The notes: generated by a model not told the origin, from the sequence alone. Shown: positions 48,301 through 62,200, numbered from the stretch's first letter. The stretch is 64,000 nucleotides of DNA from Stercorarius parasiticus (GCA_013396915.1 VWZL01000583.1:186001-250000), one strand, 5' to 3'. Numbers and translations are program-made.

Positions 48301-51300
48301 AAAGTATAGAATACCAAAGATCTGCAAGGAAATGCTTCGTGCAGTAATATGTGGTTTCTGGCAAAGTTACATAGCAAAAAGTAGTTTGGCTGATTTTTTT
48401 TTTTTTCCAGTTTCCATTGATGAAATTAAAACATTATTTTTTTTTTAATTCATTTATAATCCTTTTAACCTTCATCCCAATGAGTGATAAGAAGTTAGTT
48501 CTTCTCAGGAGGTGTATTCTCCTTTTCTTCTCTTTTTTTCCTTTCCTTATTCTTACTTTTCTTTCATTTTGCTGTCTAGATTTCCAGAAGGTATTTAATA
48601 TCCCATTGTGTTGCAGGGCAGAAGAGATGTACGAGTACCTGCCCATAAGGCAGGTAACTTAAATACCACTCCATTTAACAGAATATTGTGGAAAAATGGA
48701 GTTTAAATATTCTTTCTATTTTTTTTTATTATACTATTAATAAGTTAAGATTAGGGGTTTCTGGTTGCCACACTGCTTAATGATGCCAAGTGTTTGAAAT
48801 GAAATTAAGGACAATAATTTGAGAGTTTAGCTTAAAATTGTCAAGGTGCTAAAAATAATAGATTTGATTTATTTTTTTCAGACTGGTTTTGAGCTGTCAG
48901 TACAAAATCAGTCATATTTACAAGCTTTTCTTCAATCATTGGTGTTAAGAAAAGCATGTTTCTCAAGGCAAGGTGAAAGCCTTTCATAATCACAGGTCTC
49001 TAGCAAACAAAATTTTAAAAGACGTATCAAATATCTTGAAACCAATAACATTATTACAAGAACTAATGACACTGGCATATTTTTATTTTCAAAATAATAG
49101 ACTTCTGTTACATGTTGGAAGGGAAATTAGTGTTGTCAGACATAGACAGCATAGCTGGATTCTGAAAAACACCCATATACATGTGCACCTCCTGGGACTT
49201 TAATGTGGATCGGCTTTCAGGACCTACAAAGCATTCCCGTACACAGGCTAACATCTGTATCGTTATTGTGTAATTAGTCAGCAGATCAACTAAGATAGGT
49301 CTGTGACAATAAGTATTAAAGATGTTATGTATTGTGTTCATTTTGCTTTTATAAGTAATCCCAGAAGTTCTCACAGTGGCCAAAGTTAAATAAAAGAACA
49401 TTCAGAATAATTTTGATTTTTTTTTTTGTTATTTAAATTTACATGCCACTGTTTTACATGTAAGTACATTGTTTTGTTCTCAATATTCTGAAAACATTGA
49501 ATCACTTGGATTGCGGTCTGGATCACCTGTTTTTAAAAGAAAGAAATTTGGTTTTTTAAAGAAATCAGAACTCAGAAATAAAAAAGAAACGGTGACCTTA
49601 GAAGTCTAACATTATAATAGGAAAGGCAGAGAGTTTGCCTCTCAGTGAGGCTGGTGGGAGACATATCTGAGATTTTTCTGTTCTGCTTTGGAGCTGCAGT
49701 TCAGAAACTCTTGAGATACTGCTCTATATTTTAATACTTAATCCAAATATAACGAGGAAAGCAAAAGACGAGATGAATAGGGCTATTAATCTTTTCCTGT
49801 ATGAAGAAAGAGTCAACTTCTAACTGTACTTTTTATTATAAAATACAGTCATAAGTCCTGAAGATTCTGAAATAAAGTCTACTTTGACATCCTGCTAATA
49901 GCTGTTCAAATTGAAAATTTTCTTGTGCCAGCACACTGCAGCCCAGCTGGTGCAAACGATAGATGCTTCCTATTTTCTTAAATTGGTTTCCATCCTCTGG
50001 ATTATTTGCTATGCAAAGGCTGCTGTCCTAGAAGGAGGGTTCATAGAATCCTTTTAGAGACTGGATATGCTTGCATTAATTTTCTCCATGCCTTTTTTTG
50101 TGAATTAAGCCTGGCACAATTGTGACTGTTCCCTTTTGATCAAATGTTCTGGACAAGGACTGCAGTTCATTTACTAGCTCTCAAGTAACCATGTCAAAGT
50201 GCATTATAGAGCATGATGTCTGAGGAGGTGTTGCTACTATCTGTGCTAAGCAGGCACATTTGCAAATTCAAGAGCCCTTTTTGAAATTCATGAGCCATCC
50301 TCTGCCCAGTTTTTCATTTTGTTTTCTATCATAGAATATTCAGAAGATTTAATTCTTTTTCTTCTTCTGAAAGCACATTACTGCATTTTTTTAAAATATA
50401 GAGGCAACAATACAAATAAAAAATATAAATAAATACAAGGTAAAACAAGCATATGTGAATTATGGTCTTCCTTCTTAGCCACAATTTATTCTTCATTCAG
50501 TGCATTTCCAGCTGAAATCATGGGGCATATGCAATTCCAATTCATTTCATCATCTTTCAGTTACCTTATTTTTTGTTGTTTTTTTTTTTTTAATAGCAAA
50601 TCATTTTGCTCTGTGATATGTTCCAGTGACAAAGTATTTGTCCGTGCTCATACACTAGATACAGGTATTGTACCTGATTATGAATATATCATGATGAATA
50701 AAGGTGTGGCTTTTTGTTTAGTCCTATTCCAGTGTCTGAGCATCTCTTCTGATAAATCCCACCTGGACACCACCACAAGGTTTTTTATGCTGTGCATATC
50801 CCATGCTACTCACATCGTTAGGAGACAAAGTCAGAAAAGCAATTATTCCTCTCACCTATGCAGGGCAATGTAGATAACAGAACATACTCTAGGGGCAGGA
50901 TGGAATTCATTGTATATTGACATACGAATTTTTCATTTTTGACTCATTGCGTCAATGTGTACATCATTGCAAAATCCTTGCTAACACGATGATCTTTGTA
51001 AAAGACAATAACACATATTTGTGGAAGTGAGTACTAATGCTAATAAACTGCACAAATCTTTTATATATTGGGCACAATAGGCATTTATATCAGGGTACAT
51101 AGAGAAGAAAAGCCAGAAAGGTTTAAAGAGTGATAGGATAAAAAGTAACATGAGTTTCAGTACAACACGTCCTGATTTCTTTCTTTTCATTGTCACAGTT
51201 GACTGTCTTTAGTTGCACACTAGATTTTTCAGTTTCACTTAAAGTAAGATGTGAACTAAATAAAGAGATGACAAAGCTGCGGGAGAAACTATAGGACTTG

Positions 51301-52722
51301 CCCAGTTCTCCGTAACCCTGCATTAAATCAGTATAGCCACAAAATATCAAAGAAAAAGAAAATGAGCAATGGGGCAGGGTTTTGAAATGTCATCAACAGG
51401 GAAACATGAGAAAATCACACAAGCACCTTAAACATAGAAATCCTAAAAATAAAAAGAACATCTGAAGAGAAATCTCTTCCAACTCCAGCAGTTCCAAAGG
51501 CGAGGTTGCTCTTCTAAGAGTGCAAATTTTGCATCAATGAGACAATACTGTATCAGAAGAAGTTGCAAAATCTAGAACACCTTGTATCTGAATGTTAATT
51601 GAATTGGACTTTTATAAATCTTAGATATATTTTGGGAATTTTATAACAATGACTATCCCATTTAAAAAAAAAAAATGTTGGAAAAGGTTAAAAAATATGG
51701 GTTTTTTTCTGTTGGAAAAAATTCCCACGTAAAAGCCAAACAATTGATATAAATTATTTTCAAACTGTTTTCTTTCATGCTTTTCAGTTTTTTCCACAGG
51801 AAAAAGTGTCTGAAGCTTTCACTTTTTTACCAGCTTTTCCATTAACGTATTTTATTTTCTATTTCAGTGTATATGGTAGTACTATGGTAAAGGCCCATGT
51901 AGATGAGGTACGGACTGAATCAAAAAGTAAAGTGCAGAGCCTTCCAATGTTAAGATAACAATGAGAATCAGAAGTGACCACAACCCTAGCTTGTATTGGT
52001 AGCAGAAGTTAATCTTTCACCCAGTCAGTTTCCACACTTTGCTACATGTTGACCTATGTCAAACTCCTCTTTTGGCGTAAGGAAAAAAAGTTTCTTACAG
52101 TCTCCCGTATCCAAACAACTTTAAAGAATGATGTCCAGAGCAAAGAGATTTCCATTGCTCTTTGGAAACATTACTGAAAAATTCATGGACCTCGCAGTTT
52201 TCATGGACTGCTGGATATTGAGGAAACGCTCATCAAGGTGGTTGTGCAGGCTAAGCAAGGTTTTTGTTAAACTCTGTGTTAGCAAACTGCCTGTGTGTTG
52301 TGATCAAGGCATTTTCTGAATACACAGACCCCAGCAATGATATAATGCAAACAGCCAACAACAATGTATTGCTTTGGAAACAGACGAAGGCTGAATGTAA
52401 GTAAACTTCACAGAACTTTCCTAATAGTCCTGCTCCAACCCTAACTAGTGAAGCTCACCAGGAAGCACACAGTTTGGGGAATGAAACAGGGAATATTTTG
52501 CATCTCTTTAGCTGTTGCTTTTCCAGTGTTCAAAGGGCGAGGCAATCCACACGGATGCACTGAAATACCAATTTTGGACATACCAACATTAACCTGTGCC
52601 ATTCTGCTTTTTGTAGAAGGCAGATTGTAAATACAAACTTGGAATCATTTTACTGTTTTTCTGGTTAACTTCTTGCGGTGAATAGAATATTGAAGAGTAC
52701 TTTTGAAAAAAAACTAATAAGG

Positions 52723-52746
52723 GTTTTACCCTAATAAGGGTAAAAC
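52723..52746. repeat. Inverted repeat, 10-bp arms
   Basis: Perfect arms 'gttttaccct' (52723-52732) and 'agggtaaaac' (52737-52746) with loop 'aata'. The arms overlap a small direct repeat of 'aataaggg'. It lies in intergenic DNA. Confidence 0.85.
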
Positions 52747-53767
52747 ACACACACAGGTTAAGTTGAAAATGTCTGGAACATGGGATAAATTGAATAATCA
52801 TAAAGTAAAGAAAATTGCCTCGAAGTAATACTCTTAAGCAGGAAAAGATCAAGTTATATGTAAAAAGATGAGATTTTGGAAGAGGAAATAACAAGATTCT
52901 GTGCATATATCCGTGCAATGCATATGCGCTAAAATACTTTCAAGATACTGTATCAAATCTTTGGACTGAGCCCAACACAAAATCAAAGGATGACTCAGAA
53001 AACTCAGACCATAGCAGCCACAGTGACATGACTGACAAACTCCAAAGAAACAAGGGCTGAGTCAGTATCTCACAGTTTTCTTCCAAGAACCAGGTCAGGC
53101 CATGCCTTTCAAGATTTTGAGACTGCCATTGGCCTAACGCCTTGGGGCTATCAGTACAGATAATTGTGAGGAGAAGGAGGACTGTAAGTGGAACCTGGGA
53201 GCCAGGCAGTGGGAGTATGTCAGCGTTTCTGAAATATTTCACGTCAGAAGATTTTTAGTCCTGTAACAAAAAATGACATTAAAAAAAAAAAAGTATTTTC
53301 CAATATTACTTCCCCAATTAAAATAATAGATGTTTCAAAGTGTTTTTAAAAGATTTTAAAAGTTCACTAAAAGTGAGATGTTCTCGTTATCTAACAAAAA
53401 GTGATTTATTATGTATGTGTGCAAAAAGAAGAAAATTCCACTGGCAATTATAAGAATTGCTACTTTAAAAACATGTGCTCAAGTTTTTATTCAATCATAG
53501 CATGATAACATTTTCATGCCGTCTAGCTGACTGACATCTGCATTACAGTTATATCAAGTATTTGCTACTAATACATAAAAGATTATTTTTTCTATTGAAT
53601 ATTTTTGCACAATGATCACATCATAGGATATCATAGCTTTGTCTCTATTACAAATTGTGGTAGGGGGTGCTAAGGCAAATGCTGCTAAATTTGCATCCAG
53701 ATTCAAACACAAATTAATGAAAATGAAGGAAAGCTTGGGTGTGGGTTTTCACTGGGTTTTCTCTCAG

Positions 53768-53990
53768 CTTGAGACTTGAAAACCATCAACATGCAGAAAA
53801 CTTAGAAGTGATCCTGTTTTCAGATTTGTCAGAAACACTTATGGTTTCACATACCAGTGATGAACCTAAGACAGAATTCAAAGCAGTTTCTCTGAAGACA
53901 AAGAAACAAAGCACAGAAAAACTGCTATTCAAATTACTCAAGAGTATCCCAAGTGGAGACTGCCCAGAGGATTCTGCACTGGAAGTATGA
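53768..53990 (+). other. Weak terminal-exon-like frame
   Basis: After 'gggttttctctcag' (acceptor ending at 53767) a frame of 73 codons runs to TGA at 53988-53990. It includes LRLENHQHAENLEVILFSD and KLLKSIPSGDCPEDSALEV. The mixture of acidic, basic and polar residues is protein-like, but I recognise no family and see no partner exon. The frame is open upstream too, so the acceptor may be coincidental. Confidence 0.2.
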
Positions 53991-56280
53991 TATGAAAAAG
54001 TTGACAGTCTATGTATTGTATGGTAGATAACATGTTTAGAGTAAGATGTATAATTACCTCTTGGGTAAAGGAATATCCTTGGGGAAAAAAAAAAATTGAT
54101 AGAATCAAGTTTGAAAATGTTTGCAAATCAAATGTAATTGCAAATCATGCAATTAATTAATTAGAAGCACAAAGAAATGAAAATATGAAGTTTAATTTAA
54201 AATGCCTCAGCGATACTTGGCTTGTGTTTCAACTGATGATTGAGTTATATTTCTAAGCATTCATAGTCTGATTCCATTCATATAGCTTAAATGGTTTTTC
54301 AGCCCAGGTTTGAAATTTGCCAGCCCCTGGGAATAAAGTAGGAAATTTAAGAGATAGCTTTTCAGCCTCACACTACCTAAGAATGCAAGTCATTCTCATT
54401 TTAAGCATATCCGTTTGCTGGATGTTTTGTTCTATGTTGCAAGATGCTATATCAAGCGAAGAATATTCATTTAAGTGACTGCATCTGGCAAAATAACTTT
54501 ACCAGTATGGAGGATTTATCCCCTGGAAAGACTGCATGGAAAGGAAGATTGCAATGCCAATGATTGTTCTTGCTGAAGAATGTATTTTCAAATATATTTT
54601 TAAATTACTGTTCCACAAGATAGCCTTACCTAGGTTGCCAAGGATGTCTTGTGGCTGTACTGCCTCCACTCTGTTTTTGAAAGTGGGATTATAAACTCAA
54701 ATGGCTGAGACACAGCAGAACATGTTTGGACTTTGCTTTTTCCTCCCCCTCCTCCTTGCCCTTCTCTCTGCAGAAAGTCTGGAGACAATATCCTCTTGCT
54801 AAGTGAAAGTTTGAACTGAAGAGTATAAAATAATGAATGACTTGCACAATGGTAGGAGCATTATTTCTCTAAGGATTCCACATGCAATGAAGGGAGAAGT
54901 CTAGGGAAGAAAGTATTTTAAAAGTTAATTAGTAAAAAGTAAGTTTCATAGAACGCTTTGTCTTTTTTTCCCCAGTGTGTAAACGTTCTGCACTTCTGTA
55001 ATATCTTCCTTTAAAGGTTTTCTAATAGAAAGCACTGGCTGCTTGTTCACTTTGTACATTTATTTATTTATTTTTATGTCAGGTGTAAGTTCAGTGCACA
55101 CTGAATAATAATATTGGTGTGAGCCAGACATTTTGGGAAAATGCTAGGTAGGCTTTCTCTCACTGCTGTTTTAGTGTACTTGTATGTTGACCTGTAATAC
55201 GCCAGCCACTGGCCTCAGCAGAAGAGACTTCCAGACACAACGAGGAACGAGGAACGTTGATGTACCAGCCTGGTTTATGCTGTGGCAAAAGAGTTTACAA
55301 GGTGCTTTAAAATAATGAACTGTGACAGTGTTCAAATATTGTTCTCCAGACCTGCAGTACAAACACATTCATTTTGAGTCCTAGCTCTTTTATACTACCA
55401 AAGTAGACATATTAAGAGTGTCATTACCACACCACTGAGCTGTTCACAATATGTAAAACAGAACACTGCGTAAACTACATGGTGATAATTGCACGGTTTG
55501 GTGTCTTAGGAGGCTTACTTAAAAACGCTGTAAGGCCTAAATTAACATGTCGTACTGAATCCCAGACACAATGCAAAGTTATTTTATGGTCAAGTTAAAA
55601 TACTCTATCTGAATATTCATCACAAATCTTTCTTACATCTCCTGAAACTGCACAGGAGGAAAAACTCAGTCGCTGGATCTTTAAGGTGGCGAAACACCAG
55701 CTTTTGGAAGTTCATCTGCTGCTACTGAAAGGTGACCTTGAAGTCTCAGAGCCAGCACTTGCTGCCGAGTCAATTGTTGCCATTATTACACTTTGGCTGC
55801 AGCTTGCAGCAATTTTTTTTATATTGTCACTCTTGGCAGAATTCCCTATATGCATTAGTATGAAATAGTATATACAAAGCCTGTATAGTCAATAAAGATG
55901 TAAAGGCTGGAAAAATATAGGAAAACATGTTTAATTTGCTCAGCTCCCTGGGCTCATTAAATTGGCTCAATGACTGGATTTAAAATAAGTGAGCTGATAT
56001 ATCAGCCCCAAAATATTTTTATGCCAGAAACAGCAGCAGTGTACTTTATAAATCCAATGCTAGATTTTCCTGTGACATACTGCCCTCTTGTGCATCAGCA
56101 GCTTTGTTATAGAGATAATCTAAGAACGAGAAACCCACTTACAGTCTCCAAAAATGCAGGTCTGATATTAATATAACAACTTGCAAAACATTCCCCACCA
56201 CATGAGGGACAGAAAGAACATGTAATAAATAGTAGTTCTCAGCTTGCCTCTTGATCTTTTTTGACACTATTTTTATCCAG
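53991..56280. other. Intergenic sequence, nothing recognised
   Basis: AT-rich sequence without recognised genes or repeat families. Confidence 0.5.
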
Positions 56281-56697
56281 CATGAACACAACATGGCCAA
56301 TAAGGCCAACAGCATCCTGGCCTATATCAGAAATAGTGTGGCCAGCAAGACTAGGGAAGTGATTGTCCCTCTGTATTTGGCACTGGTGAGGCTGCACCTC
56401 AAATATTGTGTTCAGTTTTGGGCCCCTCACTACAGGAGAGACACTGAGGTTCTGCAGTGTGTCCAGAGAAGGGCAATGAAGCTGGTGAAGGGTCTAGAGA
56501 ACAAGTCTTATGAAGAGCGGCTGAGGGAACCGGGGTGGTTTAGCCTGGAGAAAAGGAGGCTGAGGGGAGACCTTATTGCTCTTTACGACTACCTGAAAGC
56601 AGGTTGTAGTGAGGTGAGGGTTGGTCTCATCTCCCAGCTAACATGCAATAGGACACAAGGAAGTGGCCTCAAGTTGCGCCAGGGGACATTTAGATAG
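56281..56697 (+). pseudogene. CR1 ORF2 C-terminal remnant
   Basis: An open stretch coding the conserved end of CR1 ORF2: '[20 protein letters not shown]', '[19 protein letters not shown]', '[20 protein letters not shown]', '[20 protein letters not shown]'. It ends in a stop at about 56695. The domain has no start codon of its own and no RT upstream. Confidence 0.9.
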
Positions 56698-56878
56698 GAT
56701 ATTAAGAAAAATTTCTTCACCGAATGGATTGTCAAGCACTGAGAAGCAGGTGAATCACCATCCCTGGAGGTAGATGTGGTGCTTAGGGACATGATTTAGT
56801 AGTGGACTTAGCAGTGCTAGGTTAACCATTGGACTTGATCTTAAAGGTCTTTTCTAACCTAAAATATTCTATGATTCT
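56281..56878 (+). mobile_element. CR1 LINE 3' end
   Basis: A 5'-truncated CR1 starting at the C-terminal part of ORF2 ('aaggccaacagcatcctggc'). It runs through 'ttttgggcccctcactacag' and the 3' UTR to a tail 'atattctatgattct' at about 56878. It is closely similar to the 3' part of the copy at 24110-25722, so the two are probably the same subfamily. Confidence 0.95.
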
Positions 56879-56949
56879 TAGATAAATAAATTGCGTCTTC
56901 TTTTCAGATAATACCAAACCAATGGACAACCATGATATACTGATGGGCA

Positions 56950-57560
56950 GGGCCATTCAGAGGGCTGTCAAGAGAAATGAGCCAGTAGAAACCTCATTAA
57001 GTTCAGCAGAGATAAGTGCAAAACCTGCAGGGAGAGAATAACCCCATGCAACTGTGCAGTCTGAATACCAACCAGTTAGTATGCAGCTTTGCAGAAAAGA
57101 ACCTAGGGGTCTTGAGGGATGACAAGCTGAACTGTAGTCAGTGGTGTACTAACATCTCAAAAAAACCCTTCCTATTAGGCACAAGTATAGCAAGAAGGCC
57201 TGGGGAAATATTCCTCTGCTTCTGTTTGACACAGGATTGCATCAGAAGTGCTATGCCCAGTTTGGGGCCTCTCAGGTCAAGTACAGATACTGATATGCTG
57301 GAGCTAGTGCAGCAGATGGTATCAAGGTGGTGGAGGCTAGAGCACATGGTTGAAAGGCAACAGGAACTGTTGCTTGTCCAACCTGGAGAAGTGAAGGCCA
57401 AGAGAAGTTCCTACTGCTACTAGGAGCAGGAGGGAGCAGACTGGGCTGAGTTGAGGGTGGAGGAACTCCTTAAGAGACCAGCAAGGACTGTACAGAGATT
57501 GATGCAACCTGCAGAGCCAGTGAGTTGTCTGGAATCAAGCCTGGATTTTTTTAAATTGCT
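56950..57560 (+). mobile_element. Older CR1 LINE fragment
   Basis: A diverged + strand CR1 piece: 'gagaataaccccatgcaact', 'gcagaaaagaacctaggggt', 'gatgacaagctgaactgtag', 'ccagtttggggcctctca' and 'gtccaacctggagaagtgaa'. It covers the same ORF2 region as the neighbouring copy at 56281-56878 but is a different, more decayed subfamily, and its 3' tail is lost. The edges are approximate. Confidence 0.8.
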
Positions 57561-58607
57561 TTCCTGCTTGGCCTAGTCATCTTGCGTGTTATCTGTTTAA
57601 AATGTTAAAAACTCTAATTTATAATCTATGATAGCATGAAAATTTTGCATTTAATATCCCTTTTAGCTATCTGGGGAGAAAGCGCTACAAGGAGGCTCTT
57701 GTCACTTTAGAGGTCCAGCAGAGTGGTAGCACTTTCATAGCCAGGTTTTGGTTCCTGCGTCAGTGATATTTGTTTCATACAAAATGGAAAGTCTTCAAGA
57801 TAGATTGTGCTCTTTTAGATTTTTCTAGCTTGGCAGAAAATTCACTTTTCAGCTTGTAGGTTAATATGCAATAAAGCCTCTCCATGCAAGAGGAAAAAAA
57901 AGCACAGCTGGAATTTCCACATCCCAGCACATATGTTGATTATTAAGCTCTGGGTAAAAGGCTGTCCTTCTCTATCATATTTATTGGACAGATGATTCTC
58001 AGGAATGCTAATTAATTCAGGTATCACAGATGATATGAACTATACATCTCACCAACGAATGCACTTCTACATTAGATGGAAGTTATAGCTGCAGTTACTT
58101 ATGTTTGGCAAGGATTAGTTTAACTGAGGCAAGCCCTGTGGCAGAAATAAGAGGACATGAAAGTTTCCGCATCTCAGTTCAGTATGTCAAGTTTGGCAGT
58201 AAGCATTTAAGCAGCCACATTAGACATCTACATCTTTTTGTTGATATAGTTCCAACTGTAATAGTAACTTTCCCAAAAGGGCACTGGGGATTTAGTGCTT
58301 TTGAAAAATGTTATACTTTCTTTGGATTTAAATTAGAAAACTACATGGTAATTTTAAAATAAATCATACTTCCCTTACTTATGGCAATGTTTGGCCCTTA
58401 CACCTTTATGAGAAAGGAAAAAAATGATAATACAGCTATCCTACCATCAGTCATGTACCACATCTCTATGAAAGTGCTGGGTAATTTATTGGAATTTTCA
58501 GAAACATGACAGTATAGATTTCTTATATAATTGTAATTCTACTCTAAAGAAAACATTCCTTGCCAACAGAAAAAAATGGTGATTTCAAGAGGAAAGAAAA
58601 GATTTTC
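57561..58607. other. Intergenic sequence, nothing recognised
   Basis: AT-rich sequence between the CR1 pair and the LTR. No gene recognised. Confidence 0.5.
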
Positions 58608-58612
58608 TATGT
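58608..58612. repeat. Target-site duplication, left
   Basis: 'tatgt' directly before the LTR, identical to 59246-59250. Confidence 0.85.
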
Positions 58613-59245
58613 TGTCATGGTTTGGGTCAGGCTGGCCAATGACAAGACAACAGATGCTCTCCCCTCTCACTCTAAGGAGAGGAAGAAGAAAGATAAAGAT
58701 AGTTATGAGTTTAGAAAAGACTAAACTAATGAAATATTAATAACAAAATAAAAAAGAAATAATAAAATAGATACAATATATATAAAAATATACACAAAAC
58801 GGTATCTAGCTCACAGGGAGATATCACTGGCAGGCACTGGAGATACTCCAGACTGGACTCAGTGACAAATGGGAACTGGAACACACTGACCAGGATCAAA
58901 AGGCAGATGAGCTGACAGGGTCCTCCTCAGCTGTCAGTCATTGAAGAAAGAGAGCCACTGAAGAAGCAGTCCATTGAAGAAGAAGGAAGAAGAAAAGCCC
59001 TCAGACCAGAGCAGAGGACAAAGAACCAACCTAACCCCTTTGGTCCCTCAGCTTTTGTAGTGAACATGGCAGATGGGATGGAACACCCGATTGGTCAGTT
59101 TGGGTCACCTGACCTGTCCACAGGGGTAACCTTCCACAGGGTAAACACCCAAGTCAGCTGACCCTGGTTGGCATGGCAACAAGTGTGAGCAAGAGCCTCT
59201 GTCGCTGAACAGGAAGTTGGCTCTGCTTCGCCCCAAACCAGGGCA
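58613..59245 (-). mobile_element. Solo LTR of an avian ERVL-like element
   Basis: A 633-bp element with TG...CA ends on both strands. The termini are imperfect inverted repeats ('tgtcatggtttggg' against 'ccccaaaccagggca'). It is flanked by perfect 5-bp duplications 'tatgt' at 58608-58612 and 59246-59250, as expected for ERVL-type integration. On the minus strand the layout matches avian LTRs: a TATA-like 'actacaaaagctgaggg' at about 59044-59060 (+ coordinates), then an AT-rich region and a pyrimidine-rich end. The + strand contains a purine-rich stretch at 58920-59010. There are no internal genes. Family assignment is from memory. Confidence 0.85.
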
Positions 59246-59250
59246 TATGT
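59246..59250. repeat. Target-site duplication, right
   Basis: 'tatgt' directly after the LTR, identical to 58608-58612. Confidence 0.85.
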
Positions 59251-62200
59251 AAACAATAATTGTTCAAAATATATAGAGGAAAACTTTTTCCTACACATTA
59301 TATACTGTGTAGTATATACTATAAATGGCCATAAGAAACTTAGCAATGAAAATTTACCAGGGAATCTGTTTTTACAGCCTTCTAAGTGATTTAATAGCTC
59401 TGGATTAATGCATTGTTAATCTAATGTTTTGTATCTATAGCAGCACAGGTCCTGCAAAATTAACTTACAAATCATTACTTCCTTTCGGTCATTTGGAAAA
59501 AAGATTATTAAGGCAACAGTGCAAACTGTGGTGACGTGGGACAACCACTGACAACAGTGGTCTTCCAAAAGTTCACAATCTTTGCTACCCAATGCTATCA
59601 CACTATAGAGCAATTTCAACTGATGGGGTAGCTTTTTTGGCTTTTCATGAATCTGCCAAGCAAAAAAAAAAAAAGGATAATAACAGGTGGAAAACTGGTG
59701 GTTAAGTCAGGGTGCTTGTGAGGTTACTGTCCCTGAACAGGAAACAGATTGTGTGAAACCAGTGTGAGGATTGTCTAGCTCAGGGCCATGTCTGGACTCT
59801 GTGGAGAGGGAACCTAAAAGTTGGAAGTCTTGTCTTCCGGCTGTCTCCCTGATTTTGATGGCAAGGGGACTGAACTCTGCCTATCCCGCAGTGTGGCTAT
59901 AGCAAAAAGGCTCTGAGTCCTCCAGAAGATAATTTGGAGCAGAAGTCTTATTTTCTACTGTCGTTAAAAGAATCCTAGACACACAGCTTTCTAATTTAAA
60001 GATCTTTGTTTGGTGCCTAAAATTTTTTGAGTTTAACTTTACCAGTGTCTTAGCAAAATGAACTCCGAAAGTTCATGCAGCGTCCCTCAGCCCCTGGTTT
60101 ATTCCGATGTAATATCATTAGCATTCATCAAGAGGGACTGGTGGTAAGTTAAGTTCATTAATATAATTCTCTCCAAAAGTTTTAAATCACTGAATGTTAT
60201 TTTCAGAAGCAACTTTAGCCATAATTTTGTTATTAGAAACAAACACAGGCATCTCCAGTGTATTGCTCTTTTGCATGTTTAGCAGAGGATTTGTCACAAG
60301 TAATGCTATTCAATTTTAATCCATTTCAAGCTGTGCTTGAGGGAGAGCCAATGTGAAACAAAATAAAGATTGTAAGCCCAGGAGTAATAAAATAAATCTC
60401 TGAAGTTAGTGTCAAATTCTGACACCTAAGTTGATATATCTCCAGTAGAGCCAGAAGTCAATGGTGGTGATATATTGAACAAAACCAAATAATAAAAGAT
60501 ATTCTAGTATCTTCAATAAAAAAAAAAACACCAAACAAACCAATAGAACAACAACAAATTCAAAACTTGCCTATTTGCTTGAATTACACAGCACCTCAGT
60601 TATACTACTATAAAATAGTGAAAGCAAAGCTGACACTATTGTAGCTATTTTTAGTGCATTATGTTTGGCTGCAAATATTGTCTTTATTTTATGCATCATA
60701 TTTGGCCCAGATCTGCAAAAGCTGTGTCAGTGTTTAACCTTTTCTTGAGTGTATAATCATACTGACTATCCTTGAGAATCAGAGCCATTGCACACAGCAG
60801 AATTTGGCTCTGTCCTGAAACTTTTCTGGGTACAATTTGTCAGCATCTTCTACTGTCACTGATCTACTACTGCACTTGTTCTGCAAAGATATTATCTGGC
60901 CTATGGAGTGAAATCTATTCAATAAGACTGAAGTAATTGTTAAAATCACATTTTCTTCCTGCAGAACACATGGCGTTTCCAATTACAGAGCTTATTTACT
61001 GCCTGCTTTCTAAGCTACCTATTCTATTAGTAATCTTGTGGTAGGTGCACATTTCAGTTATGCTAGGTTCCAAAAAAAGTAGCTTTTATTAAAACCCACT
61101 CTAGGTGCCAAATTACAGTGGGTATTTACAGATCATGAAACTAACTTAATGACCTGTTGCCTTGGTCCAGATGTACAAAAAGAAGCAGCAGTCAAGCTCA
61201 GAGAGCTAATATACATGAAGAATTCCTGGGGATAAGAAGTCTACAACTCACTACGACAGTATTTATATTTAGTATTAAGGAGCAAAATATCTCAACTTAT
61301 ACCATGAAACATGGTGAAACATGAGAGAGAACTTTGTGTTTCATTTCATGCAGCATGAGCAAATGTAATGCAAACACAGTTTAAAGAAACAGAAGATTTC
61401 TTATTTGTAAGATAAAGGGATGTGTAGCAGAGAGAACTTTGCTGATGTGAATACAACCTAAGTCTCCCCTGGGAAGTTTTTAAGTGCAATTTACCTTCTT
61501 ACGACAAAGAATGATGATGATAATATATTCTTTGAAAAAAATACACAAAGGTTTGGAAGCCATTTTATTAGCTTACAGATTTATCATCTAGGATTGCATT
61601 TTAACCTTGTGAAGTTGGATACTCTCCCCAAAATTTTAATAGAAAAATCAGACCTATATGCTTCTATTACTTTGATTGCAAGTTAATAAATAATCAGATT
61701 TAAAATCTATGAATATCCTAGTTTACTTAATATCCTCTTTTACTTAAATTATGCTGAACAAAATTGAACAATGCGCTTATCAAATCAAAGTTACAATTGC
61801 AATCAAACTAAATCCATCAGTAATATAGAATGAAGAAAGAAGGCAAACTGACTCATCAGGGAAGCTCAAAACAGGAAATTACACTATATTTGTCTGATTT
61901 TTAGCATCTAAGGACTATCAAAATAAGCTGCTTTATCTTTTTTTAATTTGGACAGCAAAGCTATCTCAATTACTGTTTATTCAGTCACTTATAAGGAGTT
62001 CATACTCTGTTTAAATCCTCTGTTTTGATATGGAATGTCTTATAATTCCCAATTGCTTTTGTATGGTAGAATATTTCTAGGTGAACACATTTCTAGAGCT
62101 GAAGAAAACATAAGCTGATTCGTGGTATTGTCTGCTAGATGGAAGGATAATATACATCTTACCACTTGAGCACATTCATATGTTAATTATACACACCTTT

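Larger units (their letters stand above)
44481..53767. other. Intergenic sequence, nothing recognised
   Basis: A long AT-rich stretch with A- and T-tracts, a 20-bp-period duplication at 45265-45304 and an inverted repeat at 52723-52746. The 127-codon frame at 44871-45254 has no splice signals or recognisable motifs and is treated as chance. Confidence 0.5.

Noticed and set aside
58740..58800. Several AATAAA motifs as polyadenylation signals of a plus-strand gene
   Set aside because: They lie in the AT-rich part of a minus-strand LTR and there is no plus-strand gene leading to them.
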